Shown here: in pieces, positions 27,015 through 35,991 of the stretch
Layout: the number at the start of each line of letters is the position of its first letter
Position numbering within the stretch: position 1 is the stretch's first letter
Assembly: GCF_030538495.1 (NCBI RefSeq)
Contig: NZ_JAUNTW010000006.1
Coordinates: 94,008-158,007, forward strand
DNA length: 64,000 nucleotides
Direction of reading: 5' to 3'
Source of the DNA: Paracoccus sp. (in: a-proteobacteria)
Lineage (GTDB): Bacteria; Pseudomonadota; Alphaproteobacteria; Rhodobacterales; Rhodobacteraceae
The notes under the pieces: model-generated
Databases searched by the model: none
Told to the model about the DNA's origin: nothing
The model's input: the letters and a program-made list of their open reading frames with translations, nothing else
Program-made: the position numbers and the translations under genes

Positions 27015-27751
27015 AGCGCCAGCCTTTCGCGCAGGGCCGCCATGGCCATGCCGACACGCGCGCCGTCCAGACCACGCACGACCAGATTCGTTCCCCAGCC
27101 CGTTTCGTCGTGAAAGGGATAGGATCCCAGCGACAGATCGGAAAAGTCCTGCGCGACGGCGGCCAGCCCTTCGGCCACGTCGGATTCGCCGCGCCGCACC
27201 TCGACCGTCAGGGATTGGACCGGGCGACCGCCGGGCAGGCGCGGGATCAGCCAATCGACCATGGTTAAAAACACCTGCGGCACCCCGGCCATCACATGCG
27301 TGTTGCCGATGGAAAAACCCGGCGCGGCGGATGCGGCGTTTTCAATCAGCGTCGCGCCCACCGGGATGCGGGCCATGCGCAGGCGGTTTTCGGTCAGCTC
27401 GATCCCCAGTTTGTCGTAACGCGCCTGCAACAGCGCGCGGGCCTGCGGGTTCACCTGAACCGTCGTCCCATGCGCGGCGGCGACGGCATCAGCGGTAATA
27501 TCGTCATGCGTCGGACCAATGCCGCCGCTGGTGAACAACAGGTCATAGGCCCCGCCCAGCGATTTGTCATATTCGCGAATCGCCGCCACGATGCGGTCGT
27601 GATCGTCGGCGACGACGCGAATTTCGCGCAGGTCAAAGCCCGTCGCGTTCAGCACTTGGGCCAGATGATGCGCGTTGCCTTCGCGGGTGCGGCCGGACAG
27701 GATTTCATCCCCGATCACCAGAATGGCGGCGGTTGGGTTGTCTGACTGCAT
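27011..27751 (-). CDS. Molybdopterin-binding protein, CinA N-terminal (MoaB/Mog-like) domain
   Basis: A 246-residue protein with the MoCF-biosynthesis/CinA domain: ILVIGDEILSGRTREGNAHHLAQVL at the N-terminus, DLLFTSGGIGPTHDDITADAVA in the middle, and NTHVMAGVPQVFLTMVDWL. Full CinA proteins carry a further nicotinamide-nucleotide amidase domain; this protein ends before it and is therefore the short form. Such proteins are annotated as competence/damage-inducible protein A homologues or ADP-ribose pyrophosphatase-like. It is divergent from map, and its last bases overlap the GNAT gene start. Confidence 0.88.
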   Translation of the reverse strand: MQSDNPTAAILVIGDEILSGRTREGNAHHLAQVLNATGFDLREIRVVADDHDRIVAAIREYDKSLGGAYDLLFTSGGIGPTHDDITADAVAAAHGTTVQVNPQARALLQARYDKLGIELTENRLRMARIPVGATLIENAASAAPGFSIGNTHVMAGVPQVFLTMVDWLIPRLPGGRPVQSLTVEVRRGESDVAEGLAAVAQDFSDLSLGSYPFHDETGWGTNLVVRGLDGARVGMAMAALRERLAL

Positions 27752-27857
27752 GGCGCGGCCCCCTCTGATCGCGATTTCCCCCTTGTTTGCACGCCGCTGG
27801 GGCTGGAACAAGTGGCCGCGCGTGTCTATCTGTGGCGCGATCACGAAAGGAACGATT

Positions 27858-28655
27858 ATGACCGAAGGCCGCATCACCAAAGAGGGAATCCGCATCCACC
27901 TGCCCGAAGATTCCGCCGGGATGCGTGTTGCCGGGCGGCTGGCCGCGCAGATTCTGGACGACGTGGGGCCTCTGGTCGAACCCGGCGTGACCACCGGCGC
28001 ATTGGATGATTTCATCCGCAACCGCGTGGCCGAACTGGGCGCGACCAGTGCCACGATCGGGTATCGCGGCTATCAGCACGCCAGTTGCATCAGCGTGAAT
28101 CACGTCGTCTGCCACGGGATTCCGGGCGATAAGGTGCTGGCAAACGGCGATATTCTGAACATCGACGTGACCGTGATCGTGGATGGCTGGTTCGGTGACA
28201 CCAGCCGCATGTATGTGGCGGGCAAAGCCCCGCTGAAGGCGCAGCGGCTGATTCAGGTCACCTATGACGCGCTGATGCTGGGGATTGATGCGGTGCGCCC
28301 CGGCGCGACATTCGGCGACATCGGTGCCGCGATCCAGACCTATGCCGAAGGACACCGCATGTCGGTGGTGCGCGATTTCTGCGGGCATGGAATCGGTCGG
28401 GTGTTTCACGCGCCGCCGAACGTGGTTCACTTTGGCCGCGCGGGCAAAGGCCCGGTTCTGGAAGAAGGCATGTTTTTTACCATCGAACCGATGATCAACC
28501 TTGGCCGCCCCGAAACCAAGACGCTGGCCGATGACTGGACCGCCGTCACCCGCGACCGTTCGCTGTCGGCGCAGTTTGAACATACGGTCGGCGTAACCGC
28601 CGATGGATTCGAGATTTTCACCCCATCGGACCGGTTCTTCCCAACGCTGGGCTGA
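27858..28655 (+). CDS. map: Type I methionine aminopeptidase
   Basis: A 265-residue cytoplasmic enzyme that removes the initiator methionine. All five metal ligands are visible: Asp in NIDVTVIVDGWFGDTSRM (two), His in CGHGIGRVFHAPPNV, Glu in FFTIEPMI and Glu in SAQFEHTVGVT. SCISVNHVVCHGIPG is typical of type I enzymes. The ATG at 27858 follows AAAGGA. A T-tailed hairpin ends the gene before the pst promoter region. Confidence 0.96.
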   Translation: MTEGRITKEGIRIHLPEDSAGMRVAGRLAAQILDDVGPLVEPGVTTGALDDFIRNRVAELGATSATIGYRGYQHASCISVNHVVCHGIPGDKVLANGDILNIDVTVIVDGWFGDTSRMYVAGKAPLKAQRLIQVTYDALMLGIDAVRPGATFGDIGAAIQTYAEGHRMSVVRDFCGHGIGRVFHAPPNVVHFGRAGKGPVLEEGMFFTIEPMINLGRPETKTLADDWTAVTRDRSLSAQFEHTVGVTADGFEIFTPSDRFFPTLG

Positions 28656-28687
28656 CCGCCCCGCGACCGCAAACAGACCCCCGACAC

Positions 28688-28718
28688 CGCCCCCGCGCCG
28701 CCCCGCCGGGGGCGTTTT
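28688..28718 (+). terminator. Rho-independent terminator after map
   Basis: A 7-bp GC stem, CGCCCCC (28688-28694) with GGGGGCG (28708-28714), is followed by TTTT. It separates map from the Pho-regulated promoter. Confidence 0.75.
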
Positions 28719-28752
28719 CATGCGCGGATTGCCGCCGCATTTTTCCGGCGAA

Positions 28753-28770
28753 TTGTCATAATGATGTCAC
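28753..28770 (+). promoter_or_regulatory. Pho box upstream of pstS
   Basis: ttgtcataatgatgtcac matches the 18-base PhoB consensus CTGTCATAWAWCTGTCAY at about 15 positions, with two TGTCA half-sites spaced eleven bases apart. A further gcgtcac lies at 28786-28792 in the same eleven-base phase. PhoB is coded at the end of this operon, so autoregulation under phosphate limitation is likely. Confidence 0.85.
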
Positions 28771-28808
28771 AATTTTCATACATAGGCGTCACATCGGGGC
28801 GGTAATCC

Positions 28809-28823
28809 TTAACCGTCCTTTAA
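28809..28823 (+). promoter_or_regulatory. CtrA-type site TTAA-N7-TTAA upstream of pstS
   Basis: TTAACC-N5-TTAACC, i.e. an exact TTAA-N7-TTAA, lies between the Pho box and the pstS start, 27 bases before the ATG. It matches the full CtrA recognition sequence known from Caulobacter and Rhodobacter relatives. Its position, likely downstream of the promoter, would suit repression or cell-cycle gating; this is untested. Confidence 0.5.
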
Positions 28824-28849
28824 CCTCCGTCCCAACGGGAGACTAAGAT

Positions 28850-29875
28850 ATGAAAAAATTCGGTTTTGCCGCCACGGCTGTGTCGGTGATCGCTCTGTCC
28901 GCGACCGCTGCTGTTGCTCGTGACCAGATTCAGGTCGCTGGTTCGTCCACCGTTCTGCCCTACGCGACCATCGTGTCGGAACTGTTCGGCGAAAACTATG
29001 ACTTCGCCACCCCGGTCATCGAATCGGGCGGGTCGTCGACCGGTCTGCGCCGCTTCTGCGAAGGCGTCGGCACCAACACCACCGACATCGCCAACAGCTC
29101 GCGTCCGATCCGTCCGAACGAAATCGAAACCTGCCACGCCAATGGCGTCACCGACATCATGGAAGTGCGCATCGGTTACGACGGGATCGTGTTCGCGAAT
29201 CTGGCGACCTCGAACGAATTCGCGTTCACCCCGGCTGACTGGTTCAACGCCATGGCTGCCAAGCGCGTTGAAAACGGTGAAGTCGTTGACAACACCCTGA
29301 CCAACTGGAACCAGGTGAACCCGGAACTGGCCGACCAGGAAATCATGGCCTTTGTTCCCGGCACCCGTCACGGCACCCGTGAAGTGTTCGAAGAAAAAGT
29401 GATCATGATCGGTTGCGAAACCTCGGGCGCCAAAGCTGTGTTCGCTGAAAAACTGAGCGAAGACGAAGCCAAAGAAGCCTGCCACGCCCTGCGCACCGAC
29501 GGTCGCGCTGTGGACATCGACGGCGACTACACCGAAACGCTGGCCCGCATCAACAGCGCGCCCAACGGCATCGGCGTGTTCGGTCTGTCCTTCTATGAAA
29601 ACAACACCGACACCCTGCAAGTGGCGACCATCGACGGCGTGACGCCTTCGACCGAAACCATTGCGTCGGGCGAATACCCGGTGTCGCGCCCGCTGTATAT
29701 CTATGTCAAAAAAGCCCATATCGGCACCATCCCCGGCCTGAAAGAATTCGTCGAATTCTTCGTGTCGGACGAAGTTGCTGGCCCGGCTGGCCCGCTGTCG
29801 GCTTATGGTCTGGTGTCCGATCCGGAACTGGCTTCGGTTCAGCAAGCTGTCGCTGACGAAGTGACCATGAACTGA
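28850..29875 (+). CDS. pstS: Phosphate ABC transporter substrate-binding protein PstS
   Basis: A 341-residue periplasmic phosphate-binding protein. The signal peptide MKKFGFAATAVSVIALSATAAVA is probably cut before RDQ. The mature N-terminus IQVAGSSTVLPYA and the internal SGGSSTGLRRFCEG and DIANSSRPI segments are phosphate-contact regions of the family. Codon choice is noticeably more uniform than in neighbours (for example GCT, GGT and GTT alongside strongly preferred AAC), consistent with high expression. It opens the pstSCAB-phoU-phoB operon under the Pho box and is separated from pstC by a strong terminator, which would raise its level above the membrane components. Confidence 0.96.
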   Translation: MKKFGFAATAVSVIALSATAAVARDQIQVAGSSTVLPYATIVSELFGENYDFATPVIESGGSSTGLRRFCEGVGTNTTDIANSSRPIRPNEIETCHANGVTDIMEVRIGYDGIVFANLATSNEFAFTPADWFNAMAAKRVENGEVVDNTLTNWNQVNPELADQEIMAFVPGTRHGTREVFEEKVIMIGCETSGAKAVFAEKLSEDEAKEACHALRTDGRAVDIDGDYTETLARINSAPNGIGVFGLSFYENNTDTLQVATIDGVTPSTETIASGEYPVSRPLYIYVKKAHIGTIPGLKEFVEFFVSDEVAGPAGPLSAYGLVSDPELASVQQAVADEVTMN

Positions 29876-29886
29876 TTTTGACCTTT

Positions 29887-29918
29887 GGGCGGCGCGATCT
29901 GTTCGCGCCGCCCATTTT
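29887..29918 (+). terminator. Terminator/attenuator between pstS and pstC
   Basis: A perfect 11-bp GC-rich stem (29887-29897 with 29903-29913), a five-base loop and an ATTTTTG tail lie within the operon. Partial read-through would give high PstS and lower permease expression. Confidence 0.85.
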
Positions 29919-29964
29919 TGTTTGACGAATACCCCCAAACCGCCCCCTTACAAGGAACCGCCAG

Positions 29965-31170
29965 ATGCCTATGTCCTGGGCCTTGGTCGCCAGCCTGCTG
30001 CTGGCCACGGCAGGCTATCTTGTCGGACGCAGCCGCGCGCTTTCCGCCGCCGGCAGTGATATTCGCGTCCTGCACAGCCGCCCCACCTATCACGGCGCCA
30101 ATGTGGCGCTGCTTGCATTTCTTCCGGCTGTCGCCATCATGGCGATTGCGTCGTTTCTGCGTATGGCAGGCGTTCTTGGCGCCAGTGCCATGCCGATTGT
30201 CAGCATTCTGGCACTGGCTGCGGCCATCGCCGGTCTGGGCTGGGGCGTGACGCGCATCAGCACCGAATTCCGCGCCCGCAACACCGTGGAGAAAATGGTT
30301 CTGGGGATCCTGATCTTCTGTTCCACGATCGCCATTGCCACGACCATCGGCATCGTGATGTCGCTGATCTTTGAAACGGGCCGCTTCTTCCAACTGCATG
30401 ACTGGCGCGATTTCCTGTTCGGCACGCAATTCGCGCCGCGCCCCGAAGGTATTTCGCGTCTGGGGATGCTGCCGCTGTTGTGGGGGACGATGTATATTTC
30501 GTTCATCGCGCTGCTGTTTGCGGTTCCGATTGGCCTGTTGGCCGCGATTTATCTGTCGGAATATGCCAGCCCGCGGATGCGGTCGATCGCGAAACCCGTG
30601 GTCGAGGTTCTGGCCGGTATCCCGACCATCGTTTACGGTCTGTTTGCTCTGGTCACGGTTGGCCCGATGCTGCGCGATTATTTCGCTCAGCCGCTGGGTC
30701 TGGGGTCGTCGGCCTCGTCCGTGATGACCGCCGGGCTGGTTATGGGCATCATGCTGATCCCGTTCGTCAGCTCGCTGTCCGATGACATCATCAACGCCGT
30801 GCCGCAAAGCCTGCGCGACGGTGCGCTGGGTCTGGGATCCACGCAGTCGGAAACCGTGAAACAGGTGGTTCTGCCCGCCGCGCTGCCCGGTATCGTCGGC
30901 GCCATTCTGCTGGCCGCCAGCCGCGCCATCGGGGAAACCATGATCGTGGTTCTGGGGGCCGGTGCCGCCGCCACCATGAGCCTGAACCCCTTCGAGGCCA
31001 TGACCACCATCACGGTGAAGATCGTGGGCCAGCTGACCGGGGATAACGACTTTTCGTCGCCTGAAATGCTGGTTGCTTTTGCACTGGGCCTGACCCTGTT
31101 CATCATCACCCTGATCCTGAACATCGTCGCACTGTATATCGTGCGCAAATATCGCGAGCAGTACGAATGA
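29965..31170 (+). CDS. pstC: Phosphate ABC transporter permease PstC
   Basis: A 401-residue inner-membrane permease. Beyond the usual six-helix core it has an N-terminal extension with an additional membrane segment (MSWALVASLLLATAGYLVG) and another near residues 50-100. The ABC permease EAA-type loop reads DDIINAVPQSLRDGALGLGSTQSETVKQVVLPAALPGI. The ATG at 29965 follows AAGGAA. It overlaps pstA by ATGA, so the two permease chains are translationally coupled. This longer form is usual in alphaproteobacteria. Confidence 0.94.
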   Translation: MPMSWALVASLLLATAGYLVGRSRALSAAGSDIRVLHSRPTYHGANVALLAFLPAVAIMAIASFLRMAGVLGASAMPIVSILALAAAIAGLGWGVTRISTEFRARNTVEKMVLGILIFCSTIAIATTIGIVMSLIFETGRFFQLHDWRDFLFGTQFAPRPEGISRLGMLPLLWGTMYISFIALLFAVPIGLLAAIYLSEYASPRMRSIAKPVVEVLAGIPTIVYGLFALVTVGPMLRDYFAQPLGLGSSASSVMTAGLVMGIMLIPFVSSLSDDIINAVPQSLRDGALGLGSTQSETVKQVVLPAALPGIVGAILLAASRAIGETMIVVLGAGAAATMSLNPFEAMTTITVKIVGQLTGDNDFSSPEMLVAFALGLTLFIITLILNIVALYIVRKYREQYE

Positions 31171-32522
31171 CCGATATTTCCCAAACCCCGCCCCCGGCTG
31201 CGAATACACATTCGTCGCTGCTGACGCTGGACAAACGCACCCGCAACCGGAACGCGACGGAAAAACGCTTTCGCGCCTATGGCCTGACCGCCATCGGGAT
31301 TGCGGTTCTGGCGCTGATTATTCTGGTGTCCACCATCCTGCGCGACGGTTCCAGCGCGTTCCGCCAGACCTATCTGGATTTGCCGGTTTATCTGGATGCG
31401 CAGATCGTTGACCCGAACGGCAATCGCGATCCGGCCGAAATGGCCCGCGTGCTGACGCTGTCCTACAGCCGTATTCTGGACGCCTCGCTGGATCGTGCCG
31501 TCGCTGGCATGAACCTGAACATCGACGGCCTGACCGAACGCGACATCGACGGTCTGGTGTCGCGCGAAGCCGCCGCTCAATTGCGGACCAAGGTTCTGAA
31601 CGACCCCGAACTGGTCGGCCAGACGATTGACGTGAACGTGCTGACGAATGGCCGCATCGACGGTTATTTCAAAGGCCGCGTCACCATGGCCAGCGCCGAA
31701 CGCGACAGCAACACATCGCCCGCGCAGCTGATGCTGGCCGATGAACTGAAACGTCAAGGCCTGTTGGTCACGCGCTTCAACCGTGAATTCATCACCAACC
31801 CCGACGCATCCGACCAACGCCCCGAAGCCGCCGGTCTGGGCGTCGCGATCCTGGGTTCGGCCTATATGATGCTGGTGGTGCTGTTCCTGGCGGTGCCGAT
31901 TGGGGTGGCTGCTTCCATCTATCTGGAAGAATTCGCGCCGAAAAACCGCTGGACCGACATTATCGAGGTGAACATCGCCAATCTGGCCGCCGTTCCGTCG
32001 ATCGTGTATGGTATTCTGGGTCTGGCCGCGTTCATCAGCTTTGCCGGTCTGCCGCAATCGGCGCCCATCGTCGGCGGTCTGGTTCTGACCCTGATGACCC
32101 TGCCCACCATCATCATCGCCACCCGCGCATCGCTGAAATCGGTGCCGCCGTCGATCCGTGATGCGGCACTGGGCATCGGTGCGTCGCGGATGCAAACCGT
32201 GTTCCACCACGTTCTGCCGCTGGCGATGCCGGGCATCCTGACCGGGACCATCATTGGTCTGGCGCAGGCACTGGGCGAAACCGCGCCGCTGCTGCTGATC
32301 GGCATGGTCGCCTTCGTGCGCACCTATCCCGATGCGCCGTGGTCGGGCGGTCTGATGGACCCCGCTTCGGCTCTGCCGGTTCAGGTCTATAACTGGACCC
32401 AACGGTCGGATCCGGCCTTTATCGAACGCGCATCTGGCGCAATCATCATCCTGTTGATCTTCCTGCTGTGTATGAACGTGCTGGCCGTCTATCTGCGCCG
32501 CAAGTTCGAACGCCGCTGGTAA
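31167..32522 (+). CDS. pstA: Phosphate ABC transporter permease PstA (with DUF3333-type N-terminal insertion)
   Basis: A 451-residue permease, some 150 residues longer than E. coli PstA. After the first helix (GLTAIGIAVLALIILVSTIL) comes a long extracytoplasmic insertion of about 160 residues, characteristic of the DUF3333 domain found in this bacterial group. The core permease then follows with YLEEFAPKNRWTDIIEVNIANLAAVPSIVYGILG and the coupling loop SIRDAALGIGASRMQTVFHHVLPLAMPGILTG. It pairs with PstC in the membrane and with PstB on the cytoplasmic face. Confidence 0.94.
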   Translation: MTDISQTPPPAANTHSSLLTLDKRTRNRNATEKRFRAYGLTAIGIAVLALIILVSTILRDGSSAFRQTYLDLPVYLDAQIVDPNGNRDPAEMARVLTLSYSRILDASLDRAVAGMNLNIDGLTERDIDGLVSREAAAQLRTKVLNDPELVGQTIDVNVLTNGRIDGYFKGRVTMASAERDSNTSPAQLMLADELKRQGLLVTRFNREFITNPDASDQRPEAAGLGVAILGSAYMMLVVLFLAVPIGVAASIYLEEFAPKNRWTDIIEVNIANLAAVPSIVYGILGLAAFISFAGLPQSAPIVGGLVLTLMTLPTIIIATRASLKSVPPSIRDAALGIGASRMQTVFHHVLPLAMPGILTGTIIGLAQALGETAPLLLIGMVAFVRTYPDAPWSGGLMDPASALPVQVYNWTQRSDPAFIERASGAIIILLIFLLCMNVLAVYLRRKFERRW

Positions 32523-32546
32523 TCCCACGGCGTAAGGAGAAAACCC

Positions 32547-33344
32547 ATGTATGACGTTTCCCGCACGGAGAGCACCGTGAACACCGATAATATCAAAATT
32601 TCCGCCCGCAAGGTTCAGGTCTATTACGGCGAAAAACACGCCATCAAAGACGTGGATGTGGACATTCTGGACAAAACCGTGACCGCCTTTATCGGGCCGT
32701 CGGGTTGCGGCAAATCCACGTTCCTGCGCTGCATCAACCGCATGAACGACACCATCGACGTGTGCCGCGTCGAAGGCAAAATCAATCTGGATGGCGAAGA
32801 CATCTATGATAAACGCGTGGACCCGGTTCAGCTGCGCGCCAAAGTGGGCATGGTGTTCCAGAAACCGAACCCCTTCCCCAAGTCGATCTATGACAACGTG
32901 GCTTACGGCCCGCGCATCCACGGTCTGGCCCGCACCAAGGCCGATCTGGACGCCATCGTCGAAAAATCCCTGCGCGGCGCCGCGCTGTGGAATGAGGTCA
33001 AAGACCGCCTGAACGAAACCGGCACCGGCCTGTCGGGGGGTCAGCAACAGCGTCTGTGCATCGCGCGCGCGGTTGCCACCTCGCCCGAAGTGCTGCTGAT
33101 GGACGAACCCTGTTCGGCACTGGACCCCATCGCCACCAGTCAGGTCGAAGAACTGATCGACCAGCTGCGTCAGGAATTTTCGGTCGTGATCGTGACCCAC
33201 TCGATGCAGCAGGCCGCGCGCGTCAGCCAGAAAACCGCGTTCTTCCACTTGGGCAATCTGGTGGAATATGGCTCGACCGACGACATCTTTACCAACCCCA
33301 AAGACAGCCGGACCGAATCCTATATCTCGGGCCGCATTGGTTAA
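32547..33344 (+). CDS. pstB: Phosphate ABC transporter ATP-binding protein PstB
   Basis: A 265-residue ABC ATPase that powers phosphate import. Walker A is [17 protein letters not shown], the signature is [15 protein letters not shown], Walker B is [13 protein letters not shown] and the H-loop is [14 protein letters not shown]. The PstB-typical phrase [25 protein letters not shown] is present. The ATG at 32547 follows TAAGGAGA, so it is preferred to the in-frame GTG at 32577. Confidence 0.97.
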   Translation: MYDVSRTESTVNTDNIKISARKVQVYYGEKHAIKDVDVDILDKTVTAFIGPSGCGKSTFLRCINRMNDTIDVCRVEGKINLDGEDIYDKRVDPVQLRAKVGMVFQKPNPFPKSIYDNVAYGPRIHGLARTKADLDAIVEKSLRGAALWNEVKDRLNETGTGLSGGQQQRLCIARAVATSPEVLLMDEPCSALDPIATSQVEELIDQLRQEFSVVIVTHSMQQAARVSQKTAFFHLGNLVEYGSTDDIFTNPKDSRTESYISGRIG

Positions 33345-33354
33345 GGAACCGGAT

Positions 33355-34053
33355 ATGACGAACGAAAAACACATCGCTTCGGCGTTTGACCGCGATCTGG
33401 AAACCATTCAGGCTTTGGTCGTCAAAATGGGCGGCATGGTCGAGGCGGCGATTTCCGACGCGGCCAATTCGCTGGCCAATCAGGACGAAGAACTGGCCGA
33501 AGATGTGCGCCGCCGCGACGCCGCCATCGACGCCTTGGAAACCCAGATCAACGAAGAGGCCGCGCGCCTGATCGCCCTGCGCGCACCGACCGCCACGGAT
33601 CTGCGCATGGTGCTGGCGGTGATGAAAATCGCCGCCTCGCTGGAACGTGTGGGCGATTACGCGAAAAACATCGCGAAACGCACCACCGTTCTGTCGCAGG
33701 GTCAGGTCGTCGACGGCTCTGGCGCGGCCCTGCGCCGGATGAGCGTGGCCGTCAGCAAAATGCTGCAGGATTCGCTGGACAGCTATATCCGCCGCGACGC
33801 GGAACTGGCCGCCGATGTGCGTCAGCGCGATCTGGAAGTGGATCAGATGTATAACGCGCTGTTCCGCGAATTCCTGACCCATATGATGGAAGACCCGCGC
33901 AACATTTCCGCCTGTATGCACCTGCATTTCATTGCGAAAAACATCGAACGCATGGGCGATCATGCGACCTCGATTGCTGAACAGGTGATCTATCTGGTCA
34001 CCGGGACCATGCCGGAAGAAAACCGCCCGAAAGTCGGCAGCGTTTCGGCCTGA
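33355..34053 (+). CDS. phoU: Phosphate signalling protein PhoU
   Basis: A 232-residue all-helical protein with two PhoU repeats. Each carries the metal-binding-type E/D-x-x-x-D pattern: LERVGDYAKNIAKRT in the first half and IERMGDHATSIAEQ in the second. PhoU links the Pst transporter to the PhoR sensor and damps signalling when phosphate is plentiful. The ATG at 33355 follows AAGGA. The sensor kinase itself is not coded nearby. Confidence 0.96.
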   Translation: MTNEKHIASAFDRDLETIQALVVKMGGMVEAAISDAANSLANQDEELAEDVRRRDAAIDALETQINEEAARLIALRAPTATDLRMVLAVMKIAASLERVGDYAKNIAKRTTVLSQGQVVDGSGAALRRMSVAVSKMLQDSLDSYIRRDAELAADVRQRDLEVDQMYNALFREFLTHMMEDPRNISACMHLHFIAKNIERMGDHATSIAEQVIYLVTGTMPEENRPKVGSVSA

Positions 34054-34073
34054 TCCACCCGCCAAAGGAGAGC

Positions 34074-34766
34074 ATGATGACCGAACGAGCCCCCTGCGTT
34101 TTGTTGGTCGAGGATGAAAACGCCCAGCGTGAAGTTCTTCAATACAACCTTGAAGCCGAAGGATTTACCGTCATTTCGGCTGATAATGGCGAAGATGCAC
34201 TGTTGCTGGTGCGCGAGGAAATGCCGGCTCTGATCGTGTTGGACTGGATGCTGCCCAAAGTGTCGGGCATCGAGGTCTGCCGTCAGGTCAAAGCCGATAT
34301 GGCCACGCGCGACATCCCGGTTGTCATGCTGTCCGCCCGCAGCGAAGAGGTGGACCGCGTCCGCGGTCTGGAAACCGGGGCGGATGATTACGTCGTCAAG
34401 CCCTATTCTGTGGTGGAACTGATGGCGCGGTTGCGCACGCAACTGCGCCGCACCCGCCCGGCTTCGCTGGGCGAACGGCTTAGCTTTCGCGACATCATTC
34501 TGGACGCGTCCGAACATCGCGTGTTCCGGGGCGGCAAACATCTGCATCTGGGACCGACCGAATTTCGTCTGCTGTCCACGCTGATGGAAAAACCGGGCCG
34601 GGTCTGGACGCGCGAACAGCTGCTGGACCGGGTCTGGGGGCGCGACATTTACATCGACACCCGCACCATCGACGTGCATGTCGGCCGTCTGCGCAAAGCC
34701 CTGACCAAAGAGGGCGGCGATGATCCCGTCCGCACGGTTCGCGGCACGGGCTACGCCTTGGGCTGA
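34074..34766 (+). CDS. phoB: Phosphate regulon response regulator PhoB
   Basis: A 230-residue OmpR/PhoB-class response regulator. The receiver domain has the acidic pair VEDEN, the phosphoacceptor Asp57 in LIVLDWMLPKVSG, and the conserved Lys in DDYVVKPY. The C-terminal winged helix has LGPTEFRLLSTLMEKPGRVWTREQLLDRVWG and TIDVHVGRLRKAL. It closes the pst operon and should bind the Pho box at 28753. phoR, usually adjacent in related genomes, is missing from this cluster. Confidence 0.95.
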   Translation: MMTERAPCVLLVEDENAQREVLQYNLEAEGFTVISADNGEDALLLVREEMPALIVLDWMLPKVSGIEVCRQVKADMATRDIPVVMLSARSEEVDRVRGLETGADDYVVKPYSVVELMARLRTQLRRTRPASLGERLSFRDIILDASEHRVFRGGKHLHLGPTEFRLLSTLMEKPGRVWTREQLLDRVWGRDIYIDTRTIDVHVGRLRKALTKEGGDDPVRTVRGTGYALG

Positions 34767-34863
34767 TTTTCAGAAACTGCATTTTCCTGCGCCCGCCATG
34801 TAGCAATTCCCCGTCGCCTGCCCTAAAAGCGCGGTGAATCCGACCGTTACACAGGCAACCGCT

Positions 34864-35991
34864 ATGACCAAACGCGCCCTTATCACAGGTATCACCGGAC
34901 AGGATGGCAGCTATCTGGCCGAATTGCTGCTGGCCAAAGGATATGAGGTGCATGGCATCAAGCGGCGGTCATCATCGCTGAACACGCAGCGCATCGACCA
35001 CATTTACCAAGACCCCCACGCCACCAATCCGCAGATGTTCCTGCATTATGGCGACCTGACCGACACGTCATCGGTCATGCGGATCATGGAACAGGTGCGC
35101 CCGGACGAAGTCTATAACCTGGGCGCGCAATCCCATGTCGCCGTCAGCTTTGAAACGCCGGAATACACCGCAAACGTGGACGCCATCGGCACGCTGCGCC
35201 TGCTGGAGGCGATCCGCTTTCTGAAACTGGACCAGACCACGCGGTTTTATCAGGCGTCCACGTCGGAACTCTATGGCTTGGTTCAGGAAACCCCGCAGCG
35301 CGAAACAACGCCGTTTTACCCGCGTTCGCCCTATGCTGTGGCAAAGATGTATGCCTATTGGATCACGGTGAATTATCGTGAATCCTATGGCATTTACGGC
35401 TGCAACGGCATTTTATTTAACCATGAATCGCCGCGCCGGGGCGAAACCTTTGTGACGCGCAAAATCACGCGCGGGATGGCCAACATCGCCTATGGGCTGG
35501 AAGATTGCCTGTATATGGGCAATCTGGACAGTCTGCGCGACTGGGGCCATGCCCGCGATTATGTGCGGATGCAGTGGATGATGCTGCAACAGGATCAGGC
35601 GCGCGATTTCGTGATTGCCACGGGGCAGCAATATTCCGTGCGCCAGTTCATCCAATGGGCCGCCTCGGAATTGGGCGTCACCTTGCGGTTTGAAGGCAGC
35701 GGCGTGGATGAAATCGGCGTTGTCGAACAGGTCGATGGCGATCTGGCCCCGCATATCAAACCCGGCATGACCATTCTGCGCATCGACCCCCGCTATTTCC
35801 GCCCGGCCGAGGTGGACAGCCTTCTGGGCGACGCCACCCGCGCGCGCGATGAGCTGGGCTGGGTTCCCGAAATCACGCCGCAAGAAATGTGCGCCGAAAT
35901 GGTGGTCGAGGATCTGAACATCGCCCGCCGCCACGCGCTGTTGCGCCAGCATGGCTTTGACATCCCCGTCTATCACGAGGGGCAGGCATGA
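34864..35991 (+). CDS. gmd: GDP-mannose 4,6-dehydratase
   Basis: A 375-residue short-chain dehydrogenase/reductase-type enzyme that converts GDP-D-mannose to GDP-4-keto-6-deoxy-D-mannose. NADP is bound by [17 protein letters not shown]. The catalytic residues lie in STSELYG (Thr/Glu) and [15 protein letters not shown] (YxxxK). [19 protein letters not shown] and [17 protein letters not shown] are highly specific for Gmd. The ATG at 34864 starts the usual MTKRALITG. It overlaps fcl by four bases and begins a four-gene glycan operon. Confidence 0.97.
   Translation: MTKRALITGITGQDGSYLAELLLAKGYEVHGIKRRSSSLNTQRIDHIYQDPHATNPQMFLHYGDLTDTSSVMRIMEQVRPDEVYNLGAQSHVAVSFETPEYTANVDAIGTLRLLEAIRFLKLDQTTRFYQASTSELYGLVQETPQRETTPFYPRSPYAVAKMYAYWITVNYRESYGIYGCNGILFNHESPRRGETFVTRKITRGMANIAYGLEDCLYMGNLDSLRDWGHARDYVRMQWMMLQQDQARDFVIATGQQYSVRQFIQWAASELGVTLRFEGSGVDEIGVVEQVDGDLAPHIKPGMTILRIDPRYFRPAEVDSLLGDATRARDELGWVPEITPQEMCAEMVVEDLNIARRHALLRQHGFDIPVYHEGQA

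Noticed and set aside
30687-33407. A 900-codon open frame antisense to pstC, pstA and pstB
   Set aside because: The composition is shadow-like and it crosses three well-supported genes; no recognisable domain.
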